Below, piece by piece: positions 52,776 through 60,934 of a stretch of DNA of 64,000 nucleotides. Origin of the DNA: Chitinophaga flava. GTDB taxonomy: Bacteria; Bacteroidota; Bacteroidia; Chitinophagales; Chitinophagaceae. The notes under the pieces were generated by a model. It saw only the letters and a program-made list of their open reading frames with translations. It was not told the DNA's origin and did no database searches. The stretch is taken from assembly GCF_003308995.1 (NCBI RefSeq), contig NZ_QFFJ01000002.1:3844001-3908000 (forward strand), in the 5' to 3' direction. The translations under genes and the position numbers were made by a program. The first letter of the stretch is position 1; each line of letters opens with the position of its first letter.

Positions 52776-52881
52776 TACTGCTGTCAGTACAGGAAAAATT
52801 GGGCACGGTATAAAATTTCCGTCTTCACTGCATTCCTGGCTCACTTTGCGTTCTTTACGATTTTAATTCATCCCGATTCCG

Positions 52882-52889
52882 TATTTTTG
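52882..52889 (+). promoter_or_regulatory. -7-like box at the rocD start
   Basis: TATTTTTG matches TAnnTTTG but lies only 4 bp before the rocD ATG. If used, transcription would begin at or inside the start codon (leaderless). No -33 box was found, so the match may be fortuitous. Confidence 0.25.
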
Positions 52890-52893
52890 GGAT

Positions 52894-54132
52894 ATGATAC
52901 CAGCATTTACGATAAGCGAAAGGACACAGCATTTTCTTGGACTGGAAGAGCAATACGGCGCCCACAACTACCACCCTTTACCGGTAGTACTGGAGCGTGG
53001 AGAAGGTGTTTTTTTATGGGATGTGGACGGTAAACGTTATTACGATTTTCTTTCCGGCTATTCAGCTGTTAACCAGGGGCACTGCCATCCCCGGATCATT
53101 GCGTCACTGATAGAACAGGCGCAGAAACTGACATTGACTTCCCGCGCATTTCATAGTGACCTGCTGGGAGAATATACCAGATTTATTACCGATTATTTCG
53201 GCTATGATAAAGTATTGCCCATGAATACGGGTGTGGAAGCGGTGGAAACAGCGCTGAAACTCTGCCGGCACTGGGCTTATATAGTAAAGGGTATACCGGA
53301 AAACAAGGCAAAGATCATTGTCTGCGCCAACAATTTCCACGGCCGCACCCTGAATGTGATATCTTTCAGCACCGACCCGGTAGCCCGCAATAACTTCGGG
53401 CCTTTTATGACTGGTTACGAGGTGATTCCTTACAACAACCTGACAGCACTGGAGCAGGCCTTACAAGACAAAACCGTAGCAGGTTTTCTGGTAGAGCCTA
53501 TCCAGGGAGAAGCAGGCGTGGTAGTACCAGACGATGGCTATCTGTCTAAAGCGCGCGCCTATTGCCAGGATGCCAATGTGTTGTTCATCGCTGATGAAAT
53601 ACAGACAGGCCTTGCCCGTACCGGCCGTATGCTGGCCTGCGACCATGAAAATGTACGCCCTGATATTCTGATACTGGGTAAAGCCTTATCCGGCGGAACC
53701 CTGCCTGTAAGTGCAGTCCTTGCAGATGATGAAATCATGCTGACCATCAAACCGGGTGAACATGGTTCTACCTACGGAGGTAACCCACTTGCCTGTAAGG
53801 TTGCTATTACAGCACTGCAGGTATTGAAAGATGAAAAGATGGCCGAGAATGCTGTGGCGATGGGTCAGTTGCTGCGCAACGGCCTGCAGGAGCTGCAATC
53901 ACCTTTTATCACTACCATCCGTGGTAAAGGGTTGTTAAACGCTATCGTCATCAAACATCCGGATCCGGAAGCAGCCTGGGACCTGTGTCTTACATTGAAA
54001 GAAAATGGCCTGCTCGCCAAACCCACACACGGTGATAAAATCCGTTTTGCACCACCGCTGGTCATGAATGCCACCCAGGTAACGGATTGCGTTCAGATCA
54101 TTCAAAAAAGCATGGAAAAGGCATTCCGCTAA
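52894..54132 (+). CDS. rocD: Ornithine aminotransferase
   Basis: 412 residues, the OAT length. It transfers the delta-amino group of ornithine to 2-oxoglutarate, giving glutamate semialdehyde. Family marks are GAHNYHPLPVVLERGEGVFLWDVDGKRYYDFLSGYSAVNQGHCHP at the start, FLVEPIQGEAGVVVP, and the PLP lysine in LILGKALSGGTLPVSAV. The product is the substrate of the dehydrogenase encoded at 19930-21561. It is followed after 9 nt by a VIT1-like gene. Confidence 0.97.
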   Translation: MIPAFTISERTQHFLGLEEQYGAHNYHPLPVVLERGEGVFLWDVDGKRYYDFLSGYSAVNQGHCHPRIIASLIEQAQKLTLTSRAFHSDLLGEYTRFITDYFGYDKVLPMNTGVEAVETALKLCRHWAYIVKGIPENKAKIIVCANNFHGRTLNVISFSTDPVARNNFGPFMTGYEVIPYNNLTALEQALQDKTVAGFLVEPIQGEAGVVVPDDGYLSKARAYCQDANVLFIADEIQTGLARTGRMLACDHENVRPDILILGKALSGGTLPVSAVLADDEIMLTIKPGEHGSTYGGNPLACKVAITALQVLKDEKMAENAVAMGQLLRNGLQELQSPFITTIRGKGLLNAIVIKHPDPEAAWDLCLTLKENGLLAKPTHGDKIRFAPPLVMNATQVTDCVQIIQKSMEKAFR

Positions 54133-54141
54133 CTGGAAAGT

Positions 54142-54783
54142 ATGACAGCATCACATAAAGCCATCCGCAGTTCCGGGTGGAAAACCGACTTCATGATCGG
54201 CTTTCCTGATGGATTGTTCCTGCTATTTTTTGCGACTCAGGTCATGCAGACCTTTCCCATGGAGGTACAAACCTTCTACAATATCCACCTGTGCATCTGT
54301 ATCGCCGGAAGCCTGCTGGTAATATACAGCACCTACCAGGCCAATAAAGGCGATACCCAGCATGATAGCCTGCTCCTGTCTGACGAAGAACGACAGAAGC
54401 TGCAAAAGCTGGACATTCATGACAACACCATCGCCCATATTGAGGATGAAATGAAAAAGGATGCCGCATTATGGGAAACCACTCTTCAGCAGGAACAGGT
54501 AGTGGAAACTACGTTTAACCTTAGCCGTGCTATACGCAGTGCTTTATTTGCCGCCTTCTTTTTTTTACTGGGAGCATCTTTGTCGTTTGGACCTTATCTG
54601 TCCAACGAGAATTTCGGGGCTGCCTCACAAACCAGTATGATGCTGGTTTTCCTTGGACTAACAGTATTCAGTTTTATAAAAGCTAAAATAACGCACCAGC
54701 GCCCATTACCAGTTGTATTACGTTACTGGATAATGGGCGCCGGTGTATTTTGCGGAGCGTGGGTATTACATAAAATATTCTGA
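54142..54783 (+). CDS. VIT1/CCC1-like membrane protein
   Basis: 213 residues with about five hydrophobic segments. WKTDFMIGFPDGLFLLFFA near the start resembles the VIT1/CCC1 N-terminal helix (R/K-D...G..DGL), and AIRSALFAAFFFLLGASLSFGPYL resembles the later pore helix. The hydrophilic middle (about 65-130) is Glu/Asp/His-rich, as in the metal-binding domain of this transporter family, which moves Fe or Mn. Remote similarity only. Its TGA abuts the TGA of the convergent gene at 54784. Confidence 0.65.
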   Translation: MTASHKAIRSSGWKTDFMIGFPDGLFLLFFATQVMQTFPMEVQTFYNIHLCICIAGSLLVIYSTYQANKGDTQHDSLLLSDEERQKLQKLDIHDNTIAHIEDEMKKDAALWETTLQQEQVVETTFNLSRAIRSALFAAFFFLLGASLSFGPYLSNENFGAASQTSMMLVFLGLTVFSFIKAKITHQRPLPVVLRYWIMGAGVFCGAWVLHKIF

Positions 54784-55164
54784 TCAGGGCCGTGTACGGG
54801 TAAACAGTACACATACAAACGCCACTGCCGCTGCTGCTACTGAAACATAAAGCGCAATGCCCGTTTGCGGGCAGATGCCAGCTTCACAACGTGAAAAAAG
54901 CAACATATTACGGAACGTCCAGGCCAACAGGAAACCAGCTACAAACAGGTTCATTCTTGCTACCCATTTGTTTTTAGACAGGAAGATAAGGGCTGCCGCC
55001 ACTCCCAGAAAAATATTCAATTTCCCAGGTTCTCCATAGCTCGACCCTGTAGTGTTTAATCCTGTAAAAAGCAGGTGCCGGCTTTCTATAGCAGCCCACG
55101 GGAGAAATGCGCAAATAATCACTACCACTACAGCAAGAATCCCGATAACAGAAGTTTTAGACAT
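54784..55164 (-). CDS. Small membrane protein of unknown function
   Basis: 126 residues from ATG 55164 (MSKTSVIGILAVVVVIICAFLPWAAIESR); an ATG three codons upstream is also possible. Four hydrophobic helices (1-24, about 50-63, 72-90, 105-125) are seen. Two Cys (SRCEAGICPQTG) lie in an extracytoplasmic loop and could form a disulfide. It is convergent and back-to-back with the VIT1-like gene with no spacer. I do not recognise a family. Confidence 0.65.
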   Translation of the reverse strand: MSKTSVIGILAVVVVIICAFLPWAAIESRHLLFTGLNTTGSSYGEPGKLNIFLGVAAALIFLSKNKWVARMNLFVAGFLLAWTFRNMLLFSRCEAGICPQTGIALYVSVAAAAVAFVCVLFTRTRP

Positions 55165-55196
55165 GTAATTCAATTTGTTAAAGACCGCAAGTTAGA

Positions 55197-55270
55197 GATT
55201 TTTGATTTTTGATTTTTCGATTCAGTGATTTAAAATATTTTCAACATCACTGAATCGAAAATCAAAATAT
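55197..55270 (-). repeat. Intergenic palindrome after the S9 peptidase gene
   Basis: TTTTCGATTCAGTGAT (55214-55229) pairs exactly with ATCACTGAATCGAAAA (55246-55261), with a 16-nt A/T loop. The T-rich TTTGATTTTT repeats beside the left arm serve as tail on the minus strand. It lies about 20 bp after the peptidase stop. Confidence 0.85.
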
Positions 55271-55283
55271 CTTTCTATCCTCC

Positions 55284-57464
55284 TTATTTCCCTCCTGGTT
55301 CGCAGTGCGCTTTCAGATAGTTAGTGTACAACGTAGAAAGATGTATGAAAGTTCCACTACCTTCAGAGATGCTGTGAGTGCGGTTTGGATAGGCCATGAA
55401 CTGTATCTGCTTATTGTTTTTGATCAGTTCATTCAGCAACATTTCTGCATTCTGGTAATGTACGTTATCATCACCGGTACCATGAATATAGAGCAGATTG
55501 CCCTTCAGATTGTGGGCATAGGTGATGGGAGACCCTTTAACAAAATCCTCCCGGTTTTCTTCCGGCAGGCCCATATAACGTTCCTGATAGATGTTGTCAT
55601 AAGTAAGCTGGTTACCTACTGCAGCGATAGCAATACCGGTTTTATAGATTTCAGGATACTGGAACATGAGGTTAAGCGTCATGGAACCGCCACCGCTCCA
55701 GCCCCACACCGCTGTACGCGCAGGATCAATGAAAGCATATTTTTTCATCAGTGCCTGGGCAGCCTGGGCCTGATCGCGGGCATTGAGCACGCCCACTTTA
55801 CGATAGATGCTTTTACGCCAGTAACGTCCTTTGGGAAGCGGTGTTCCTCTGTTATCCATCGACACATAGATATAACCATCAGCGGCCATGTCTCCGTCGT
55901 ACAGAAAGTTGCGGCCTGCGCCGATAGCATCTAATGTGGTGGCGCCTGCAGGCTCACCATATACATAAAATACAACCGGATATTTTTTTGCCGGATTAAA
56001 ATTCGCCGGTTTATGCATCCATCCATCGATAGTAACACCATCGGCAGTCTGAACCTGGAAGTACTCCACACATTTACCAGCGGAGGCTGATTCCCGGATC
56101 GCTTTGGCGACAACCTGGGTACCGCTGGTATGACCAGGCAGTTCCAGGTTTTCACTCACCGGATAGGTACATGCATTGCTGAACTGATGTATGGCCCAGG
56201 AGCTGGAGGGAGAAATCTGGTATTCGTGTGTACCGGGTTGGTCGGCAGGTGTTATGCGTTCTGCTTTGCCGCCGTTGAGCGATATTTTATACAGATACTG
56301 TTGTGTTGCATTATCAGGAGAGGCCATAAACCAGATCTGATTATTGGCTTCATCTATTTTAGCAATGCTGATCACATCATAGTTACCAGATGTCAGCAGC
56401 GTGGCTTTCCCGTTCTCTGCGTTTACATTATAAAGATGACGCCATCCATCCTGTTCGCTCACCCAGATAAATTCCTTTCCGTTACGGATAAAGTCCCATC
56501 CGGCAATATTATCATCATCCCAGCGGGATTTCACATCGATCCAGGCGCTGTCTTTTTCTTCATACAGCGTACGTACTTTACCGTTAGTAGCATCGCAGAG
56601 CATAATTTTACTGTCGTTTTGCTTACGGTTAAGTTGCTGTATGATCAGTTGTTTTTTTCCGGGCACCCATTCCATCCGTGGAATATAGTGCTGTTGCGCG
56701 TCTCCGGGTACTTCCATCCATCGGGTACCGGCAGTCTGAATATCAACCACGCCTACACGACAGGCTGAAGGGCTCTCTCCTGCTACAGGGTATTCTACCG
56801 GCACGGTAAAGGAATAGATGGAATCAGTATTGTTGATCATGAGGAAGTCGCGGATTTTGGTAGCATCAATCTGCCAGTAGGCAATACTTTTGCTATCGGG
56901 GCTCCAGCGGAAACCGTCGCGGCAGCCGAATTCTTCTTCATAGGCCCAGTCGAAAGTACCGTTGATAAATCGGCGGGTACCGTTGGTGGTGAGTGCTTTA
57001 GTTTCACCTGTTTTCAGATCTTCCACGTAGAGGTTGTGGTCACTGACATAGGCGGCCTTTGTACCGTCGGGTGAGAGTTTGGCAAACATGAGGGAAGAAG
57101 CAGGTTTATCTTTACCCAGCTGTTGCATTTTACCGGATGTCAGGTCTAACAGCCAGTAATCGCCGCGTGTTTCATAACGCCATACTTTCTTTGCGTTGGT
57201 GTAGATCAGCAGTTTTTTTTCATCAGCGGAGAAATGAAAATCCCGGATAGGTAGCGCTTTGGCGGTGCCTGCCGGCGTGTATTGTGAGGAGGGTACTACC
57301 ACGGTGGGAGCTGCTCCGGATAACGGGCTGGCGACAATGCCCTGTGGTTCGGCTTTTAGTATAGCCCGCCCATCGCGGGACCATCTGATTCCTTTTCCTG
57401 GTTGGGCAAACAGACTGGTGCTGCTCACTGCCAACACGATGACCAATAGTGTTATTTTCTTCAT
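55284..57464 (-). CDS. Secreted dipeptidyl-peptidase IV (S9 prolyl oligopeptidase family)
   Basis: 726 residues from ATG 57464 (MKKITLLVIVLAVSSTSLFAQ); the extra frame to 57518 has no signal-like role. An eight-bladed propeller (WSPDSKSIAYWQIDATKIRDF, NGTFDWAYEEEFG with the Glu pair that binds the substrate N-terminus) precedes the alpha/beta hydrolase domain. The catalytic Ser is in GWSGGGSMTL, the Asp in IHGTGDDNVHYQN and the His in NRTHSI. It removes N-terminal dipeptides after Pro or Ala, in the periplasm. Confidence 0.95.
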   Translation of the reverse strand: MKKITLLVIVLAVSSTSLFAQPGKGIRWSRDGRAILKAEPQGIVASPLSGAAPTVVVPSSQYTPAGTAKALPIRDFHFSADEKKLLIYTNAKKVWRYETRGDYWLLDLTSGKMQQLGKDKPASSLMFAKLSPDGTKAAYVSDHNLYVEDLKTGETKALTTNGTRRFINGTFDWAYEEEFGCRDGFRWSPDSKSIAYWQIDATKIRDFLMINNTDSIYSFTVPVEYPVAGESPSACRVGVVDIQTAGTRWMEVPGDAQQHYIPRMEWVPGKKQLIIQQLNRKQNDSKIMLCDATNGKVRTLYEEKDSAWIDVKSRWDDDNIAGWDFIRNGKEFIWVSEQDGWRHLYNVNAENGKATLLTSGNYDVISIAKIDEANNQIWFMASPDNATQQYLYKISLNGGKAERITPADQPGTHEYQISPSSSWAIHQFSNACTYPVSENLELPGHTSGTQVVAKAIRESASAGKCVEYFQVQTADGVTIDGWMHKPANFNPAKKYPVVFYVYGEPAGATTLDAIGAGRNFLYDGDMAADGYIYVSMDNRGTPLPKGRYWRKSIYRKVGVLNARDQAQAAQALMKKYAFIDPARTAVWGWSGGGSMTLNLMFQYPEIYKTGIAIAAVGNQLTYDNIYQERYMGLPEENREDFVKGSPITYAHNLKGNLLYIHGTGDDNVHYQNAEMLLNELIKNNKQIQFMAYPNRTHSISEGSGTFIHLSTLYTNYLKAHCEPGGK

Positions 57465-57672
57465 TGTGGATATATAAAACACAATGGTAGCCAAAATTTT
57501 AGAAGTAGACTGCAACAATATTGACCAATTAGAGCAACTGGTTGGAGATGGTTAACTTCGGAAGATAAAAACTTTTTTAACTTTTTTTGAGATATGTGGA
57601 TAAAAAAGTGATCATATTGAAAAAAAATAATTTCTTTTTTTATATTTTTATGCAATTAATAACAATTAATTA

Positions 57673-58005
57673 ATGATTATCAGCTGGTTATCAGACCTGC
57701 CAGCAGCCTTTATTTTTAAATTATTATCCTGGAAAAACCATCTGGTTATGATACACGTTACCTTATCTTATAAAAACCGCGAATTCTTCCAATTTGAAGA
57801 CACTTTTCTGGCCCAGATTGCCGAGAACACCAAAAAACTACTGTATGCCCTGCTCGAAGATATATATGACCTTCTTGCCCTTGAAAACGGCCATTTCCGT
57901 ATCAACCTGGACAATCATCCTAAAATAGAAGTGGAAGGCTTTAGTACCGACCTCCGTAATCAGATCGAACGTACCCTGCGTGGTGAATACGATTACGAAT
58001 ATTGA
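57673..58005 (+). CDS. Small hypothetical protein
   Basis: 110 residues from ATG 57673. The ATG at 57748 (MIHVTLSYKNREFFQFED...) gives an 85-residue protein that looks more natural, as the first 25 residues are leader-like and A/T-derived. The conserved-looking part FAQIAENTKKLLYALLEDIYDLLALE is a helix pair, followed by GHFRINLDNHPKIEVEGF and an acidic end. No family recognised. It lies 65 bp before the TRIC-type gene. Confidence 0.5.
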   Translation: MIISWLSDLPAAFIFKLLSWKNHLVMIHVTLSYKNREFFQFEDTFLAQIAENTKKLLYALLEDIYDLLALENGHFRINLDNHPKIEVEGFSTDLRNQIERTLRGEYDYEY

Positions 58006-58069
58006 TCTATTCCGACGGTGAAGTAATTCCTTCAGACTGTTTATCTTGCGGTAAAATCAGACGAGAGAA

Positions 58070-58684
58070 ATGCAACTCACCTATATACAGGGGCTGGAAC
58101 TATGCGGCACCTTTGCATTCGCTGTTTCCGGTGCAACAGCAGCTATTAATAAATCCTATGATGTTATCGGGCTCCTGGCCCTTGCTTTCATTACCGCTAT
58201 TGGAGGCGGGACTATACGTGATCTGCTGATCGGCGCCACTCCTGTAGCCTGGATGACCGATGAACTCAGTAATACTGCGATCATCGCGGCCGCTGTCATC
58301 GCTGCTGTATTTTTCTCCTATGTAAAAAGACTGCAACGCTGGCTTAATATTTTTGATGCCATTGGTTTGGGGTTATTCACTATCACCGGCATCAACAAAG
58401 GCATGGCTGCAGGGCTGCCAGTGCCGGTATGCGTAGCATTGGGTGTTATCACCGGAGCATTCGGAGGACTGCTCCGCGATGTTATTACCGGTGAACAACC
58501 AATTCTGTTTACCCGTGAGATCTATGCAGTAGCCTCCATAGCGGGCGGTTGTCTTTATATACTGGCAGGACGTTTTACCAGCTGCTCCGGCGATATCATA
58601 CAGAGTATATCCGTTACCGTTATAGTAAGTATACGACTCTTAAGTCTGCGTTATAACTGGCAACTACCACGTATACGACAATAA
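58070..58684 (+). CDS. TRIC-type cation channel / UPF0126 (YadS/YicG-like) membrane protein
   Basis: 204 residues, seven helices in two internal repeats. The repeated glycine motif FITAIGGGTIRDLLIG and VITGAFGGLLRDVITGE marks each half, as in the UPF0126/TRIC family. Bacterial members form homotrimeric monovalent-cation channels. The start MQLTYIQGLELCGTFAFAVSGA is the family N-terminus. It is followed 66 nt later by the MarC gene on the same strand. Confidence 0.93.
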   Translation: MQLTYIQGLELCGTFAFAVSGATAAINKSYDVIGLLALAFITAIGGGTIRDLLIGATPVAWMTDELSNTAIIAAAVIAAVFFSYVKRLQRWLNIFDAIGLGLFTITGINKGMAAGLPVPVCVALGVITGAFGGLLRDVITGEQPILFTREIYAVASIAGGCLYILAGRFTSCSGDIIQSISVTVIVSIRLLSLRYNWQLPRIRQ

Positions 58685-58750
58685 AAAATAATATTTAGAG
58701 ATTTTGAATTTTTGAAATATATGGATTAATAAATTTCCTATATTGCTATT

Positions 58751-59395
58751 ATGATGTCTCTGTTCGATAATTACTTCGCGTTTGCCACTACAGTATTCAT
58801 GGGATTGCTGGCTATTGTCAATCCTATCTCCGCTATTCCCGTTTTTATGGAGCTTACTTCCTATATGGATAAAAAAGCGAAGCGGAACATTGCCACCAAA
58901 TCCGTGCTGATAGCCTTCTGTATCATACTGGTATTTAGTGTGGCCGGGAAGCTGATCTTTCACGTATTTGGGATTACTCTGGCCGCGCTGCGTGTAACAG
59001 GTGGTATCCTGGTATTTGTGATCGGTTATGAAATGGTGCGCGGTAAAAACGAGAACGTCCAGTCCGAGAAACTGGGTGACCAGCCTGTAAAGGCAGATCA
59101 GGGCATCAGTGTGGCTATCACTCCGCTGGCTATGCCATTACTGGCAGGCCCCGGTGCTATTACTACTTCCATGAGCTATTCCGCCGCCAAAGACCTGACT
59201 CATCTCGCCATTGTTATGGCTGTATACGCCATTATATGTTACATCACCTATTTATTGTTTATCGCCGGTGAACGTATTGTCAGCATTATTGGTACTAACG
59301 TTATGATGGTAATAACCAAGATGATGGGGCTTATCCTCGCAGTGATAGGGGTTCAGATGTTTGCCCTTGGCCTTAAAGAGCTGTTCAACTTCTAA
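58751..59395 (+). CDS. MarC-family integral membrane protein
   Basis: 214 residues and six helices. FMGLLAIVNPISAIPVFMELT and the central ITPLAMPLLAGPGAITTSMSYSA are diagnostic of MarC (UPF0056). Early reports linked the family to multidrug resistance, but its function remains unclear. It has an ATG doublet at 58751-58756; either could be used. No partner gene follows. Confidence 0.93.
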   Translation: MMSLFDNYFAFATTVFMGLLAIVNPISAIPVFMELTSYMDKKAKRNIATKSVLIAFCIILVFSVAGKLIFHVFGITLAALRVTGGILVFVIGYEMVRGKNENVQSEKLGDQPVKADQGISVAITPLAMPLLAGPGAITTSMSYSAAKDLTHLAIVMAVYAIICYITYLLFIAGERIVSIIGTNVMMVITKMMGLILAVIGVQMFALGLKELFNF

Positions 59396-59599
59396 TTTTT
59401 CCCTCCCTTTACAACAATTTCAAATCGTTTCGTGTTATTTAAGCAATGACGCGGACGAAATAGTTATCCAGTTATTTGATAAACAGCTATTGGCGTGGAC
59501 CACTTTGAGTTTGTTCAGTACACACACATCATCCAGGGAAAGTTAACCCGATATGACAAATTAATTTATTATAGGGCAGTCTGATTAATCAAATCCTCC

Positions 59600-59680
59600 A
59601 TTTTTTTAGTTCTACAACATTCATGTCGAAGGACATGTCAATATACTTTTGTGATCATTAATTTTTTTAGTTGAACAACA
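59600..59680. repeat. Two direct repeats flanking a -7 box
   Basis: ATTTTTTTAGTTCTACAACA (59600-59619) and ATTTTTTTAGTTGAACAACA (59661-59680) differ at two central positions. Each has the half-sites GTT and AAC four bases apart. They bracket the promoter element TACTTTTG, as paired repressor sites would. Confidence 0.6.
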
Positions 59681-59771
59681 GGTAAATATCCGTTATTGAT
59701 TACTAGGTGGATGTTACCGTTCCCTTTTTTCAATAGGAACAAAAGAAATCAATATAGACGGAACAGTTAGC

Positions 59772-59800
59772 AAAAAGCCGTCCCGAGTCCTCGGGACGGC
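59772..59800 (-). terminator. Terminator of the RND efflux operon
   Basis: GCCGTCCCGAG (59777-59787) pairs with CTCGGGACGGC (59790-59800) and on the minus strand is followed by TTTTTG. It lies 20 bp beyond the adaptor stop. A T-run of seven also lies on the plus side. Confidence 0.85.
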
Positions 59801-59821
59801 ATGTTTTTTTTACAGTTGAAG

Positions 59822-60913
59822 TTAATGAATGATAGTACCCTCCTTGATTTCGTCAGTAGCATTCACAATCACCTCATCTCCTGCTCTCAGGTCTCCAAAC
59901 ACTTCTGTGGAATCGTTATGATGATTTCCTTCCTGTACATCCACCCACCTGGTACGATGTTCTTTCAGCAGCACTACATACTTTTTTTCTGTAGACATCA
60001 CCACGGCTGAAGAAGGCACTACCAAGGCGGCCGCCGAACCATTTACCGGCATGGTGATTTCTGCATACATACCTGGTTTGAGGGTGCGTGAACTGTTTTC
60101 TACATCTATCTCCACAGCTTCGGAACGATACCGGTCATTCAGTGTACCTGCCTCACGGGAAATTGTTCCCTGAAAGGTTTTCCCGGGCATGGCATTTACG
60201 CCAAAGTTCACACCCGATTGGTTCATCAGCTGCCCACTATAAATTTCAGGCACCTGTAAAACCAACCTCAGCTTATCCTCCTCTTCCAGCATCAGCATAG
60301 GTTTATCTCCTACTTTAGTATCGGGGCCTACCAGCGCACCAGGGTGAATATTTCTTTCTGTGATCACACCATCAAATGGTGCTGTTACAGTCAGATAATC
60401 ACGCATAACACCTCTTGCCCGCAGATTGGCCTGTTCGCTGTTCATCAATGCACTATCCGCCAGCATACGGGCTTTGGAAAGTTCCAGATCGTGTGCGGAA
60501 ATAGTGCCTGGTGTTTCATCGCTGGTAGCTATCGTGCGCTCATAATTATCCTTGCTCGCTGCATACATAGCAGCCGCCTGCAGATACTTCGACTGCGCTG
60601 CATAATATTGTTGTGTGATCTCCGGAGCATCCAGCACCAGCAGTACCTGTCCCTTTTTTACACGAGAGCCGCGATCTACCAGAACACGATTTACAAAACC
60701 ATTTACTCTCGGATAAATGCTCACTTTCTGAAATGCCTCCAGTGTGCCAGGCAGACGAATACTCCCCGACAACGGCTCCTGTACCACCTTTGCCAGCTGG
60801 TATTGCCGTCCTTTGGCGACAGGCTCCCTGTATTCCGGTGTAGCTTCCGAATGACAGGCTGCCAGCGCAACTGCCAGCCCCAGCATCATCCAAACAATAT
60901 GTATATTTTTCAT
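59822..60913 (-). CDS. RND efflux periplasmic adaptor (membrane fusion) lipoprotein
   Basis: 363 residues. Lipobox LAAC ends at Cys20. The membrane-fusion fold is seen: lipoyl half with FVNRVLVDRGSRVKKGQVLLVLDAPE, a helical hairpin (about 95-155, AAQSKYLQAAAMYAASKDNYERT...), the second lipoyl half ending TAPFDGVITERNIHPGALVG and a beta barrel with GMYAEITMPV. It would join the inner-membrane pump encoded 21 nt upstream to an outer-membrane channel. The substrate is unknown. Confidence 0.95.
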   Translation of the reverse strand: MKNIHIVWMMLGLAVALAACHSEATPEYREPVAKGRQYQLAKVVQEPLSGSIRLPGTLEAFQKVSIYPRVNGFVNRVLVDRGSRVKKGQVLLVLDAPEITQQYYAAQSKYLQAAAMYAASKDNYERTIATSDETPGTISAHDLELSKARMLADSALMNSEQANLRARGVMRDYLTVTAPFDGVITERNIHPGALVGPDTKVGDKPMLMLEEEDKLRLVLQVPEIYSGQLMNQSGVNFGVNAMPGKTFQGTISREAGTLNDRYRSEAVEIDVENSSRTLKPGMYAEITMPVNGSAAALVVPSSAVVMSTEKKYVVLLKEHRTRWVDVQEGNHHNDSTEVFGDLRAGDEVIVNATDEIKEGTIIH

Positions 60914-60934
60914 AAATAATATTTTTTATAGTAT

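Larger units (their letters stand above)
59396..59821. other. 426-bp gene-free region with orphan regulatory signals
   Basis: It contains two 20-bp direct repeats (59600-59619, 59661-59680; 18 of 20 identical) flanking a TACTTTTG -7 box (59645-59652), a short frame ATG 59711 to TAG 59770 (19 codons, preceded by AGGTGG), and the terminator of the opposing RND operon. No gene of usable size reads from this promoter-like block. Confidence 0.5.
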
